The notes under the pieces were generated by a model. It did not search any database. It was not told where the DNA came from and saw only the letters and a list, made by a program, of their open reading frames with translations. A DNA stretch of 59,678 nucleotides, taken from the IMG/VR virus record IMGVR_UViG_3300018080_000199, positions 1 to 59,678 of that record; one strand, 5' to 3'. Below, in pieces: positions 21,255 through 29,014 of this stretch. Source of the stretch: a virus. Numbering within the stretch: position 1 is the stretch's first letter; each line of letters begins with the position of its first letter. The translations under genes and the position numbers were made by a program.

Positions 21255-22214
21255 TTACTCAGCGGGGACGCCAGCCTCCGCTGCCTTTGCTGCTGCTGCT
21301 TCCTGCTTCTTCTTTTCTCTCTCAGCCTTCCGCGCTGCCTTAGCTTCCTCACGCTCCTTTCTGCGCTGTTCCCAATTGGCCCTGTCAATCTCGATACTAT
21401 CAGGATCAACCTGAAGTACCCACTTAATTGCCATTGCAAAGCCCTCTTCGGCTGTCCCGAGCCCGTGCTTATTACACAGATTCTTACTAATTGAATCTTC
21501 CTCAAGCTCATTCTTAATCTGTGCAATCTTCCTCATTCTCGGTACTGCTGCAAACTCTTCCGGCTTTGCATCTCGCCCCTCCCGCTTTGCAGCACGGATC
21601 TCACCAAGACGCGCCTGCACTTCAGGAATGAACTTGGCAGGTGAATCAGTCTGAGCCCGATCCGCAAAATTGACTTGTTCTTCAGGAGGGAGTTTCGCTA
21701 AATGATTGGCATTGGACACACAGATATCTCCATTGTCAACCATATCAGCGAGCTTATCAGTGAGCTTAACAAGCCCCAACCTCTCATTCAACCACGAGGT
21801 ACTAACAGACAAACGAGTTGCCAGTTCCGCAATCGTAACAAACGGATTAAGACCTAGCAAACGATTCAACTGCTTGGCATACTCGGCAGGTCTTGTCTCA
21901 ATCTTATGCAGATTAGCAGAAAGCTGTGCCTCAAGCACATCGCCTTCATTCATATCCTTAATCAGCATAGGAATGGTTTCAAGCCCTGCATCCTTGGCCG
22001 CATTAAATCGCTGCAACCCATCAATAAGACCAATGTACTCATCACCAGTCTCAGGGTCTTTGCACTTGCGGCCAAGAGGCGGATTCAAGATACCCTTGCT
22101 CTTGACTGAATCCACCAATTCCTGATACTTCTCTGACTCCCGTTTTACTTCGCGTAGAGCGGCAGGATTCTCACGAATATTTGCCAACTCCACATTTTCC
22201 AGCACTTCACTCAT
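21255..22214 (-). CDS. ParB/Spo0J-like protein 2
   Basis: 319 residues. ATG at 22214 is spaced from GGAGG; the longer TTG form is less likely. ParB-like order: VELANIRENPAALR, YQELVDSVKSKGILNPP, then LIDGLQRFNAAKDAGLETIP, ETRPAEYAKQLNRLL, and a helix-turn-helix TIAELATRLSVSTSWLNERL. The C-terminal 30 residues are a Lys/Ala/Glu-rich helix. It is the first gene leftward from the divergent control region and has an elaborate RNA leader. The high position in the operon suggests early, strong expression. Confidence 0.88.
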   Translation of the reverse strand: MSEVLENVELANIRENPAALREVKRESEKYQELVDSVKSKGILNPPLGRKCKDPETGDEYIGLIDGLQRFNAAKDAGLETIPMLIKDMNEGDVLEAQLSANLHKIETRPAEYAKQLNRLLGLNPFVTIAELATRLSVSTSWLNERLGLVKLTDKLADMVDNGDICVSNANHLAKLPPEEQVNFADRAQTDSPAKFIPEVQARLGEIRAAKREGRDAKPEEFAAVPRMRKIAQIKNELEEDSISKNLCNKHGLGTAEEGFAMAIKWVLQVDPDSIEIDRANWEQRRKEREEAKAARKAEREKKKQEAAAAKAAEAGVPAE

Positions 22215-22221
22215 AACCAAT

Positions 22222-22459
22222 CCTCCATTACAGAGTAACCTTCAGCCCCATGCTGAAGTAATTTACTAAATCAGAGTCCGGGGATGGCATTTCCCAAGAT
22301 GTGGGCACAATGATCTTGCAAGAATGGGAGGGGACCGGACTCTGATTTAGTAAATTATTACAGGGCATGAGACACCTTGAAAATAATTTAATTCAGTAAA
22401 ATAATTTGATTCAGTAAAACAATACCACTAGCAGGAATGACACAAGATCATTGTAACTA
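22222..22459 (-). promoter_or_regulatory. structured RNA leader of the ParB-like operon
   Basis: Untranslated leader of about 230 bases. Two 23-base arms (22259-22281 and 22335-22357) are perfect reverse complements; each contains one genome palindrome plus GAGTCCGG. The 53-base loop carries CAAGATCATTGT on the RNA strand (22318-22307), exactly complementary to the predicted 5' end ACAATGATCTTG (22454-22443), which would form a pseudoknot. A small 6-bp hairpin (22241-22257) lies directly before the binding site. Attenuation or autoregulation is likely. Confidence 0.6.
22381..22416 (-). repeat. two tandem 18-bp repeats, leftward leader
   Basis: Copies of TACTGAATTAAATTATTT on the minus strand, the upstream one with one change (TACTGAATCAAATTATTT). 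They lie between the promoter and the 23-bp hairpin. Confidence 0.85.
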
Positions 22460-22488
22460 ATGATACGGCAATATCTATCGAAAATCAA
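22460..22488 (-). promoter_or_regulatory. leftward promoter of the divergent pair
   Basis: TTGATT, 17-base spacer, TATCAT. The -10 box and the five bases before it form TTGCCGTATCAT, the same 12 bases as in the rightward promoter. Predicted start of transcription near 22453. Confidence 0.55.
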
Positions 22489-22719
22489 CCAGAATTTGAG
22501 AATATATTATTACACAAATGTAACAATATATTACACACTACTACTAGGTAACTCCTATTTACCTATATAGTAAATGTATTAAATACATTATATATATAAG
22601 TTAATATCGGAAGTAGTAAGTAGTAAAATTAATATAAGTATATGATATATAAGGATTTACAGCATTTCTTACTTTACTGTTTCTGTAACACTATGATATA
22701 TAAGAACTTACGAAAACGC
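22489..22719. other. very AT-rich core, candidate replication origin
   Basis: No gene. Long A/T runs include TTATATATATAAG and two direct repeats TATGATATATAAG (near 22646 and 22692), plus repeated GTAGTAA. It sits between divergent promoters, next to ParB-like and primase-helicase operons. The composition suits DNA unwinding, but origin function is inference only. Confidence 0.4.
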
Positions 22720-22748
22720 TTAACCTTTACTGGATTTTGCCGTATCAT
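22720..22748 (+). promoter_or_regulatory. rightward promoter of the divergent pair
   Basis: TTAACC, 17-base spacer, TATCAT, sharing TTGCCGTATCAT with the leftward promoter. CCGTAT-CATAAT-ATACGG around the -10 box is a 6-bp inverted repeat that could be an operator. Confidence 0.5.
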
Positions 22749-22764
22749 AATATACGGAAAAGTA

Positions 22765-22800
22765 TCCTGAATTAAATTATTTTACTGAATTAAATTATTT
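22765..22800 (+). repeat. two tandem 18-bp repeats, rightward leader
   Basis: TACTGAATTAAATTATTT (22783-22800) and a copy with one change before it. Mirror image of 22381-22416. A 15-bp palindrome (22823-22837) and AGGAGACAAGC follow. Confidence 0.85.
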
Positions 22801-22847
22801 TTAGCTATGTGATCTTAAAATATAATTTAGTAAATCAGGAGACAAGC

Positions 22848-23087
22848 ATGAAGATCTATGATTCTGTAGAATTGGCTCGTAGGAATGGCGAAAAACCGAT
22901 ATTCATACCTAAGATATGTCCTTATTGTCCTCCAACAAATGTCTTAGATGAAGATGATGTTGATTCTACACGTCTCTGTGGAAATTGGTGTCCACATTTT
23001 CGACTTAGTAAATCAATGGGTACTGGAAAGATTGGAGGAATAATATTAAAGTGTGTAGCAGATAACAGTTTTTCAGTAGAGGAATAA
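22848..23087 (+). CDS. small cysteine-rich protein, 79 aa
   Basis: Start at 22848 behind AGGAGACAAGC; the longer frame from 22809 covers the leader palindrome and has no binding site. C-P-Y-C and a later C-G-N-W-C-P-H suggest a zinc site. First gene of the rightward operon. Function unknown. Confidence 0.65.
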   Translation: MKIYDSVELARRNGEKPIFIPKICPYCPPTNVLDEDDVDSTRLCGNWCPHFRLSKSMGTGKIGGIILKCVADNSFSVEE

Positions 23088-23488
23088 TGCAAACATTTCT
23101 TCCATATCCTGATCCTTATAAAACTGCCAAGGTTCTTGATTTCAAGAGACTTGGTAAACAACGTATTGAGGCTATGCAAATAATCAATACGTTAGAGCAT
23201 GATGGTGGATGGAAATACCATCCAGCAGTATTAATGTGGAGAGGGTATGTTCCAGCCCTTAAAATCTATTTCAATATTATACTTCGAGAATGGATATCTC
23301 GCGGATATGAAAGTAATATGATACCATATAATATTGAAACCGCAAAAACTCCACCTTGGATCAGTGATGAACGAGTACATAGATCTCATCGTTCACGACT
23401 AATACAAAAAGATCCTAAGTATTATGGCCCTTTGTTTCCAGATACACCAAATAATCTTAATTATTATTGGCCAGTACCAAGGAGATAA
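23087..23488 (+). CDS. MSMEG_6728-like protein, pyrimidine-dimer glycosylase relative
   Basis: 133 residues, TAATG overlap. The sequence follows the family closely: MQTFLPYPD at the start, KVLDFKRLGKQRIEAMQI, HPAVLMWRGY, REWISRGY, and VHRSHRSRLIQKDPKYYGPL near the end. I recall this family as related to T4 endonuclease V, which removes UV-induced pyrimidine dimers. A DNA repair role is likely, though no catalytic test can be read from sequence. Confidence 0.75.
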   Translation: MQTFLPYPDPYKTAKVLDFKRLGKQRIEAMQIINTLEHDGGWKYHPAVLMWRGYVPALKIYFNIILREWISRGYESNMIPYNIETAKTPPWISDERVHRSHRSRLIQKDPKYYGPLFPDTPNNLNYYWPVPRR

Positions 23489-23490
23489 GT

Positions 23491-23865
23491 ATGGATTATG
23501 TTGAACATTGTGAAAAGCAACTATGTGTATATTGTAATCGTTATGTACCAGGATGGGAGCCAACATTTTGTTGTAATGGACAAGACTGTGGATGTTATGG
23601 TATGCCTATTCATCCACCAATCTGTGATCTTTGTTCAGCGGAACATGAACATGGTTTTAAGCATCATGAAAGAGTATGCAAGAAGTACGAGACAATAATC
23701 AATATTCTTCTCAAAACGGCCCATCCTAAGATCCTTGAATATCTTAAAAAGTATCATATGGCCTTCTCAAAAGATAATCAATTCTCTGGTCTGATGTGGA
23801 CCTCTCGTTCTGATAGAGAAGAAGAATTTACTAAATTAGTCAAGGAGATTCAGGATGAGCGTTAA
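23491..23865 (+). CDS. cysteine-rich unknown protein, 124 aa
   Basis: Start at 23491 behind AAGGAGATAAGT. The first 60 residues hold about ten Cys and several His (CVYC, FCCNGQDCGCYG, CDLC), typical of a multi-zinc module; the rest is helical and charged. A near-match palindrome lies at 23824-23838 in a different reading phase. Function unknown. Confidence 0.65.
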   Translation: MDYVEHCEKQLCVYCNRYVPGWEPTFCCNGQDCGCYGMPIHPPICDLCSAEHEHGFKHHERVCKKYETIINILLKTAHPKILEYLKKYHMAFSKDNQFSGLMWTSRSDREEEFTKLVKEIQDER

Positions 23866-24160
23866 TGATCCCGATCAAGAATACCGAGTCAAAGCATTAA
23901 AGAGAGAAGAGGATGAGAGAAAATTAAGGGGATTAGGTTTTAAGAAAGATAAAAACTTACCATCACTTAAAAAAGATTTAGGCAAGGATCTTGAAATTAT
24001 GACTTATTTAGATCCCAGAAGTGGGGAGCTAGTATTTTCCCTGGCATGGTGGATCAAGTATGATTTTCGATCTGAAATAACACAAGAAGCTATCAACGCT
24101 AAACTCGATGAAGCTATTAAGGATATGAAAAAATATATTGACGGTGTTGGGAGGATATAA
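23855..24160 (+). CDS. unknown protein, 101 aa
   Basis: Start at 23855 behind GGAGATTCAGG. The C-terminal part 'G-E-L-V-F-S-L-A-W-W-I' and the following helix match in pattern the next gene ('G-E-Y-V-F-K-L-D-I-K-M'), so the two are probably paralogues. Function unknown. Confidence 0.65.
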   Translation: MSVNDPDQEYRVKALKREEDERKLRGLGFKKDKNLPSLKKDLGKDLEIMTYLDPRSGELVFSLAWWIKYDFRSEITQEAINAKLDEAIKDMKKYIDGVGRI

Positions 24161-24161
24161 T

Positions 24162-24407
24162 ATGTTAGAAGAACTTGGATTTGAAAGAACAGCACATCCT
24201 CGTAAATGGCGTAAAGCTCTAGATGAATACACATTTTTAATATGTGAATACAAACCTGTAACTGGTGAATATGTCTTTAAATTAGATATTAAGATGGGTG
24301 TAACATTTTGTCCAAGTCCTGTGATTAAAAAACATATCAATGAGTGTTTGGATTATAGCAGGCAACGTTTTCATGAAATGATAAACGAAATGAATATGGA
24401 GATTTAG
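24162..24407 (+). CDS. unknown protein, 81 aa, probable paralogue
   Basis: Start at 24162 behind GGAGGATATAAT. The order L-G-F, aromatic strand, G-E-Y-V-F, then a long helix parallels the preceding gene. Ends two bases before the primase-helicase start. Function unknown. Confidence 0.65.
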   Translation: MLEELGFERTAHPRKWRKALDEYTFLICEYKPVTGEYVFKLDIKMGVTFCPSPVIKKHINECLDYSRQRFHEMINEMNMEI

Positions 24408-24408
24408 T

Positions 24409-27120
24409 ATGCCAACTCGTACAGAAGCCATAAAACGATTCCTTATGGCTAAAGCCCCAAAGGATTTAGCTGAGGCATACAGCCATGATATGGAATGCCA
24501 AGTCAATGTTGCTCAAGATGATGGCGATCGTGTTGAAGGAGATTACAAGGGACGACAATGGCATGGCTGGAGTAATGGTCTTGAAACTTGGAAATCATTT
24601 CGGATTCCATATAAAGCCTCTACAGATCCAGAATATGATGATCGAGAAATGAGTTTTGATTTAGTAAATCATGCTGAAGGTATTGGCATGACAGGTTGGA
24701 ATTGGAGAGAAAGAGTAAGTAAATGGGTCGCGTACGATTTTGATGCTATTATAGGCCATAGGGAAAAGCACAGTAAGAAGCTTTCTCCTACAGAGTTAGA
24801 GGAGATTAAAAATGCTGCCTCATCTGTGGATTGGGTTACAGTTCGCAAAAGTACTTCGGGCAAAGGGTTACACTTATACGTGTATCTGCAAGATATTCCT
24901 ACACGTAATCATACTGAGCACTCAGCGTTGGCTAGAGCGATCCTTGGCAAATTATCCGCGATTACTGGCTTTGATTTTCACGGAAAAGTAGATGCCTGTG
25001 GGGGTAATATGTGGGTATGGCATCGTAAGATGCAAGGTACTGATGGTCTTGAAATTATCAAAAAAGGCGGTATCTTATATGATATCCCTCCTAATTGGAA
25101 GGATCATATCAAAGTAGTAACTGGTAAACGCCGTAAAGTTGATCTTCCAAATATGGAGGATATTAATAATTTTGAAGAGTTAGCAGGACAATGTAATTTT
25201 GTACTTTTGGATGATGATCATAAAAATTTGATAAATTATCTTGTCGAAAAAGAAGCATTCTTTTGGTGGGATTCTGATCATCATATGCTTGTCTGCCATA
25301 CTAAGGATCTTGAAGATGCCCACCGTGACCTAGGAATGAAAGGTATCTTTAAAACTAACTCTCCTGGTGAAGATCGTAATGAACAAAATGCATATGCTTT
25401 TCCAATGAGACATGGAGCATGGACTGTTAGACGTTATACTCCGGGGGTGGAAGAAGATGTTTCATGGGAGCAAGATGGTCAAGGATGGACTAAATGCTAT
25501 CTTAACCGTGTACCTAATCTTAAAACTGCTGCACTTAGTTCTGGTGGACTTGAGAATGAGAAAGGTGAGTTTATATTTCAACATGCTGAAATGGCTCAGA
25601 ATACAGCCTTAAAACTTAAAGCAAATATTAAACTCCCAAATTGGGCACTTGGTCGTAATGCAATAATCAAACAGCATAAAGACGGTAAACGTATTATTGT
25701 AGAAATGGACCATGATGCTCGGGATAGTATGACTCAAGGTCTTGAAGGATGGTTACTTGAAAAGGGAAAATGGAAACGTATCTATGATATTATATCTTCA
25801 GATCCAATAGAAAGTGACATGAGTAATTTCGATGAGATTGCTCGCCATGTAGTTACTGAAGGTCTTGAGGATGCTGGATGGGTAATCCGTTCTGGTGATG
25901 AATGGAAACAAGAACCATTTCACCACATCAAAATTGCTTTAGAGAGTATGGGTTTGAAAACTGGTGAGGTACGGGGTATATTAGGGTCCAGTGTTTTCAA
26001 GCCTTGGAAACTCGTGAATCGTCCTTTCCAACCTGAATATATTGGTGATAGGCAATGGAATCGTAATGCCCCACAATATCGTTTTGTACCTTCTTTAAAT
26101 AAAGATACTTTGAACTATGAGACTTGGTTACGTATCCTAAATCATGTAGGTTCAAGCCTAGATGATGCAGTAAAACGTAATGGATGGGCCAAAGCTAATG
26201 GCATTATGTCTGGTGCTGATTATCTTAAATGTTGGATTGCAAGTCTCTTACAAGAACCCCTTGAACCATTACCTTATCTCTTTCTTTATGGTCCCCAGGG
26301 TAGCGGAAAATCGCTCTTTCATGAGGCTCTACAGCTTCTCGTTACTACAGGTTATGTCCGTGCTGATACGGCCTTGAAATCTCAGAGTGGTTTTAATGGT
26401 GAACTAAAGAATGCCATCATCTGTGTTGTGGAGGAGACTAATTTAACAAAACATAAGCAAGCAGAGTTACGAATTAAGGATTGGGTGACAAGTCGTATGT
26501 TACCTATCCATGAAAAACGTGGAACACCCTATCTTATTCCTAACTCAACTCATTGGGTGCATTGCGCTAATGATTATACATATTGCCCAATCTTTCCAGG
26601 TGATACTCGTATCACAATGTTCTATGTTGAGAATCTAGATCCTATAGATCTTATCCCTAAGAAACAGATGATGCCTCTTCTGGAGAAAGAAGCATCAGAT
26701 TTTCTCGCTGCATGTTTAACACTTGAAATACCACAATCTCCTGATAGACTTAATCTTCCAGTTATTACAACTGAAGATAAAGTCCGAGTAGAGAAAGAGA
26801 ATCGCACACTTCTAGAAATGTATGTTGATGATCATTGTCATTATGCCCCTGGAAAAGTTATTAAATTCTCAATACTTTATGATAGGTTTCGAGATTGGCT
26901 TGAACCTAGTGATGTTCAAAATTGGAGCAAAATTCGTTTTGGGCAATACTTCTCAGCTAATGTACGTCGATATCCAAAAGGCCGTAGTCCCAAGAATGGA
27001 CAATGGTATATCGGGAATATTGCTATGGAGCCACCTGGCAATATTGAAGAGAAAGATCGTATTATCTTACAAGGTGAGATGTTAGTTCGTGAAGATGGGG
27101 AGAAACTTCGTCATGATTAA
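24409..27120 (+). CDS. primase-helicase (AEP primase plus SF3-like helicase)
   Basis: 903 residues, start behind GGAGATTTAGT. The N-terminal third has archaeo-eukaryotic primase motifs: V-A-Y-D-F-D (metal ligands, about 107-112), SGKGLHLYVYL (about 150) and FDFHGKVDACGG. The C-terminal third is a D5/DUF5906-type helicase with Walker A G-P-Q-G-S-G-K-S (about 628-635), IICVVEETN (Walker B) and a conserved H-W-V-H-C-A-N-D (sensor). It would prime and unwind at the phage fork, with the family-A polymerase as partner. Palindromes at 24657-24671 and 25224-25238 lie in phase as D-L-V-N and N-L-I-N. Confidence 0.88.
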   Translation: MPTRTEAIKRFLMAKAPKDLAEAYSHDMECQVNVAQDDGDRVEGDYKGRQWHGWSNGLETWKSFRIPYKASTDPEYDDREMSFDLVNHAEGIGMTGWNWRERVSKWVAYDFDAIIGHREKHSKKLSPTELEEIKNAASSVDWVTVRKSTSGKGLHLYVYLQDIPTRNHTEHSALARAILGKLSAITGFDFHGKVDACGGNMWVWHRKMQGTDGLEIIKKGGILYDIPPNWKDHIKVVTGKRRKVDLPNMEDINNFEELAGQCNFVLLDDDHKNLINYLVEKEAFFWWDSDHHMLVCHTKDLEDAHRDLGMKGIFKTNSPGEDRNEQNAYAFPMRHGAWTVRRYTPGVEEDVSWEQDGQGWTKCYLNRVPNLKTAALSSGGLENEKGEFIFQHAEMAQNTALKLKANIKLPNWALGRNAIIKQHKDGKRIIVEMDHDARDSMTQGLEGWLLEKGKWKRIYDIISSDPIESDMSNFDEIARHVVTEGLEDAGWVIRSGDEWKQEPFHHIKIALESMGLKTGEVRGILGSSVFKPWKLVNRPFQPEYIGDRQWNRNAPQYRFVPSLNKDTLNYETWLRILNHVGSSLDDAVKRNGWAKANGIMSGADYLKCWIASLLQEPLEPLPYLFLYGPQGSGKSLFHEALQLLVTTGYVRADTALKSQSGFNGELKNAIICVVEETNLTKHKQAELRIKDWVTSRMLPIHEKRGTPYLIPNSTHWVHCANDYTYCPIFPGDTRITMFYVENLDPIDLIPKKQMMPLLEKEASDFLAACLTLEIPQSPDRLNLPVITTEDKVRVEKENRTLLEMYVDDHCHYAPGKVIKFSILYDRFRDWLEPSDVQNWSKIRFGQYFSANVRRYPKGRSPKNGQWYIGNIAMEPPGNIEEKDRIILQGEMLVREDGEKLRHD

Positions 27121-27313
27121 AACCATCCTCAACACCTTGCAAGATGAGCAACGTGCTCAATTAATGTGTGCCTTCGAGCAAGGTTTCACACAGATTGTTA
27201 TTTATGAGCCAGGAAAATTTATTGGAGTCAATGTCCAAAATGTTGGCAATCTTGATTTAGAAAATCAGGAAGGTGTTTGGTCTTGTGGGAGGATTAAAAA
27301 ATGTGCGAAGTAA
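27113..27313 (+). CDS. small unknown protein, 66 aa
   Basis: ATG at 27113 behind GGGGAGAAACTTCGTC, overlapping the primase stop. A frame from 27089 is less likely. The palindrome at 27253-27267 is read as D-L-E-N-Q. Function unknown. Confidence 0.6.
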   Translation: MIKTILNTLQDEQRAQLMCAFEQGFTQIVIYEPGKFIGVNVQNVGNLDLENQEGVWSCGRIKKCAK

Positions 27314-27819
27314 CATGTAAAAAGTGTGGGGCAATAACAGGTATTGATCCTAATATGCCAAATGAATTTACTTGTCATAATTGTGCTGTGGAATACATCA
27401 AAATGGAAGGACACTGGTATCCGGTCCCTACTAAACAAATTGATCCCACAGAAGGGCGTAAATATGATAAGGAAAAAGATAGATGGGATCTTGTTCTTTG
27501 GAGGGAATTTTGTCATGTTGTTAAAGTTCTAACACTCGGGGCTATTAAATATGCCCCAGAAAATTGGAAATATGTCAAAGATGCCAGAAACAGATATTTT
27601 GCTGCTGCTCATAGACACTTGTATGCATGGCGTAAAGGGGAGATTATTGATTCTGAAACCTCATTGCCACACCTTGCACATGCTATTTGTTGTTTACTTT
27701 TTCTCATGTGGTTTGATGAAGAAGATAAAAAGAAAAAGCAAGCCTCTCTTGAGATGTGTAAGAAAATAGTTGCAGATGCTAAGCAAGTCTGTAAGGATTT
27801 CGAAGATGCTGATAAATAG
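27301..27819 (+). CDS. dATP/dGTP diphosphohydrolase-like protein with zinc ribbon
   Basis: 172 residues, start behind GGAGGATTAAAAA. Residues 1-30 are a zinc ribbon (CKKCG, CHNC). The rest follows the DUF5664 pattern: Y-D-x-x-K-D-R-W-D-L, GAIKYAPENWK, AAAHRHLYAWRKGEIIDSET, LPHLAHAICCLLFL. These all-alpha, MazG-like proteins are annotated as hydrolysing dATP/dGTP to the monophosphate and adjust nucleotide pools. In Z-genome phages relatives work with PurZ, but no PurZ is seen here. Confidence 0.82.
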   Translation: MCEVTCKKCGAITGIDPNMPNEFTCHNCAVEYIKMEGHWYPVPTKQIDPTEGRKYDKEKDRWDLVLWREFCHVVKVLTLGAIKYAPENWKYVKDARNRYFAAAHRHLYAWRKGEIIDSETSLPHLAHAICCLLFLMWFDEEDKKKKQASLEMCKKIVADAKQVCKDFEDADK

Positions 27820-28375
27820 AACTAGAAAACTAATTTATCTAATGATCCCTAAAACTGCTACAGCATCAATGGCAGAATTTCTTTTCTCTACTGGAGAATG
27901 GGATTTATTACGTGAAGCTCATACTATGGCCATACCTCCTGGTTATGAGGATTACAAAACCATAACCATGGTTCGTAATCCTTATGCTCGTATGGTTAGC
28001 ATGTGGAAATGGTACTCTACTCATCCTACTAAGAAAACTATTGTAGGAAAAATGAAGCTTGAGCAATTCATACAATTCTGTATTGCTAAGGGTCCAGATG
28101 GTATCAATGGTCCAGGAGGTAAATTTCCATGGTTATTCGGTTGTCAAGTTAATTTTCTAAATCAAAGACCTAATATTGTATTACGATTAGAAGGACTCCC
28201 AGATTGTTTAAAACATATTCCAGGGATTTCTTTAACAAAACGACTACTAAAACATCGTCACAGACTCCAAAGCAAACACTATACTACTTATTATAATGGA
28301 AGATCTGCAAAACTTCTTCTTAAACATTCAGAAAAAGACTTTATAGTTTTTAAATATGATTGGAGGCTACGATGA
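27806..28375 (+). CDS. sulfotransferase-like protein 2
   Basis: 189 residues. ATG at 27806 is eight bases from AAGGA; a longer frame from 27770 lies inside the preceding gene. LIYLMIPKTATASMAEFLF is the 5'-phosphosulfate loop and TMVRNPYARMVSMWKWY the 3'-phosphate loop. It differs strongly from the copy at 1707-2228, so the two probably act on different substrates. It is coupled to the DUF1643 gene by ATGA. Confidence 0.75.
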   Translation: MLINRTRKLIYLMIPKTATASMAEFLFSTGEWDLLREAHTMAIPPGYEDYKTITMVRNPYARMVSMWKWYSTHPTKKTIVGKMKLEQFIQFCIAKGPDGINGPGGKFPWLFGCQVNFLNQRPNIVLRLEGLPDCLKHIPGISLTKRLLKHRHRLQSKHYTTYYNGRSAKLLLKHSEKDFIVFKYDWRLR

Positions 28376-28857
28376 TTAAATCTGATGCCTTGTTCTCAGA
28401 TTGTAAACGTTATCGTTACACATTAATACGACAATGGAGTCACGGGCCAAGAAGTATTGCCTTCATTGGTCTTAACCCTAGTACCGCTGATGAAATCAAG
28501 AATGACCCCACTGTAGCTAAATGTATACGTTGGGCAAAGAAATGGGGTTATAATGAAATGTGGATGCTTAATATCTTCGCTATAAGATCCACAAACCCTA
28601 AGTATCTACGCATGGTTGCCGACCCTATTGGGTTTGGTAATGATACTGCAATATCCCATATAACAAGTAAAGTAACTACTATTGTATGTTGTTGGGGAAC
28701 TGGTGGAGAATTTCTACATCGTGGATATCGTGTATGGCATGATTTACTAAATCATTCTGAGACTCATTGCCTTGGCTATACAAAAGCTGGTCATCCACGT
28801 CATCCTTTATATATGCGTAATGATACTAATTTACAGGAGTTTAGTTATGAGAGATAA
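28372..28857 (+). CDS. DUF1643 family protein
   Basis: 161 residues, start at 28372 behind GGAGGCTACG with ATGA overlap. The signature F-I-G-L-N-P-S-T-A-D, N-D-P-T-V-A-K-C, and GYNEMWMLNIFAIRSTNP is diagnostic for DUF1643. The family is common in phages and mobile elements; its activity is unknown. The fold resembles uracil-DNA-glycosylase-like proteins in layout, which is only a suggestion. Confidence 0.85.
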   Translation: MIKSDALFSDCKRYRYTLIRQWSHGPRSIAFIGLNPSTADEIKNDPTVAKCIRWAKKWGYNEMWMLNIFAIRSTNPKYLRMVADPIGFGNDTAISHITSKVTTIVCCWGTGGEFLHRGYRVWHDLLNHSETHCLGYTKAGHPRHPLYMRNDTNLQEFSYER

Positions 28858-29014
28858 ACGTGATATGGAACTTGAACTTATTGAGCGATGGATTAATTCA
28901 AGGATCTTGGAATTAGCAAAACAATATGAGTTAAAACTCACAGAAATAATTCTAATATTAGGACGAGTTATTGGGCATTGGACAAAGTACCTTAGACGCT
29001 ATAGGAGAAGATAA
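28847..29014 (+). CDS. small unknown protein, 55 aa
   Basis: ATG at 28847 behind AGGAGTTTAGTT. Charged helix at the front, a hydrophobic stretch LTEIILILGRVIG, and a basic end (YLRRYRRR). It overlaps both neighbours. Function unknown. Confidence 0.6.
   Translation: MRDKRDMELELIERWINSRILELAKQYELKLTEIILILGRVIGHWTKYLRRYRRR

Noticed and set aside
22381-22800. CRISPR array from the 18-bp tandem repeats
   Set aside because: Repeats are adjacent without spacers, only two per site, and no cas genes are present.
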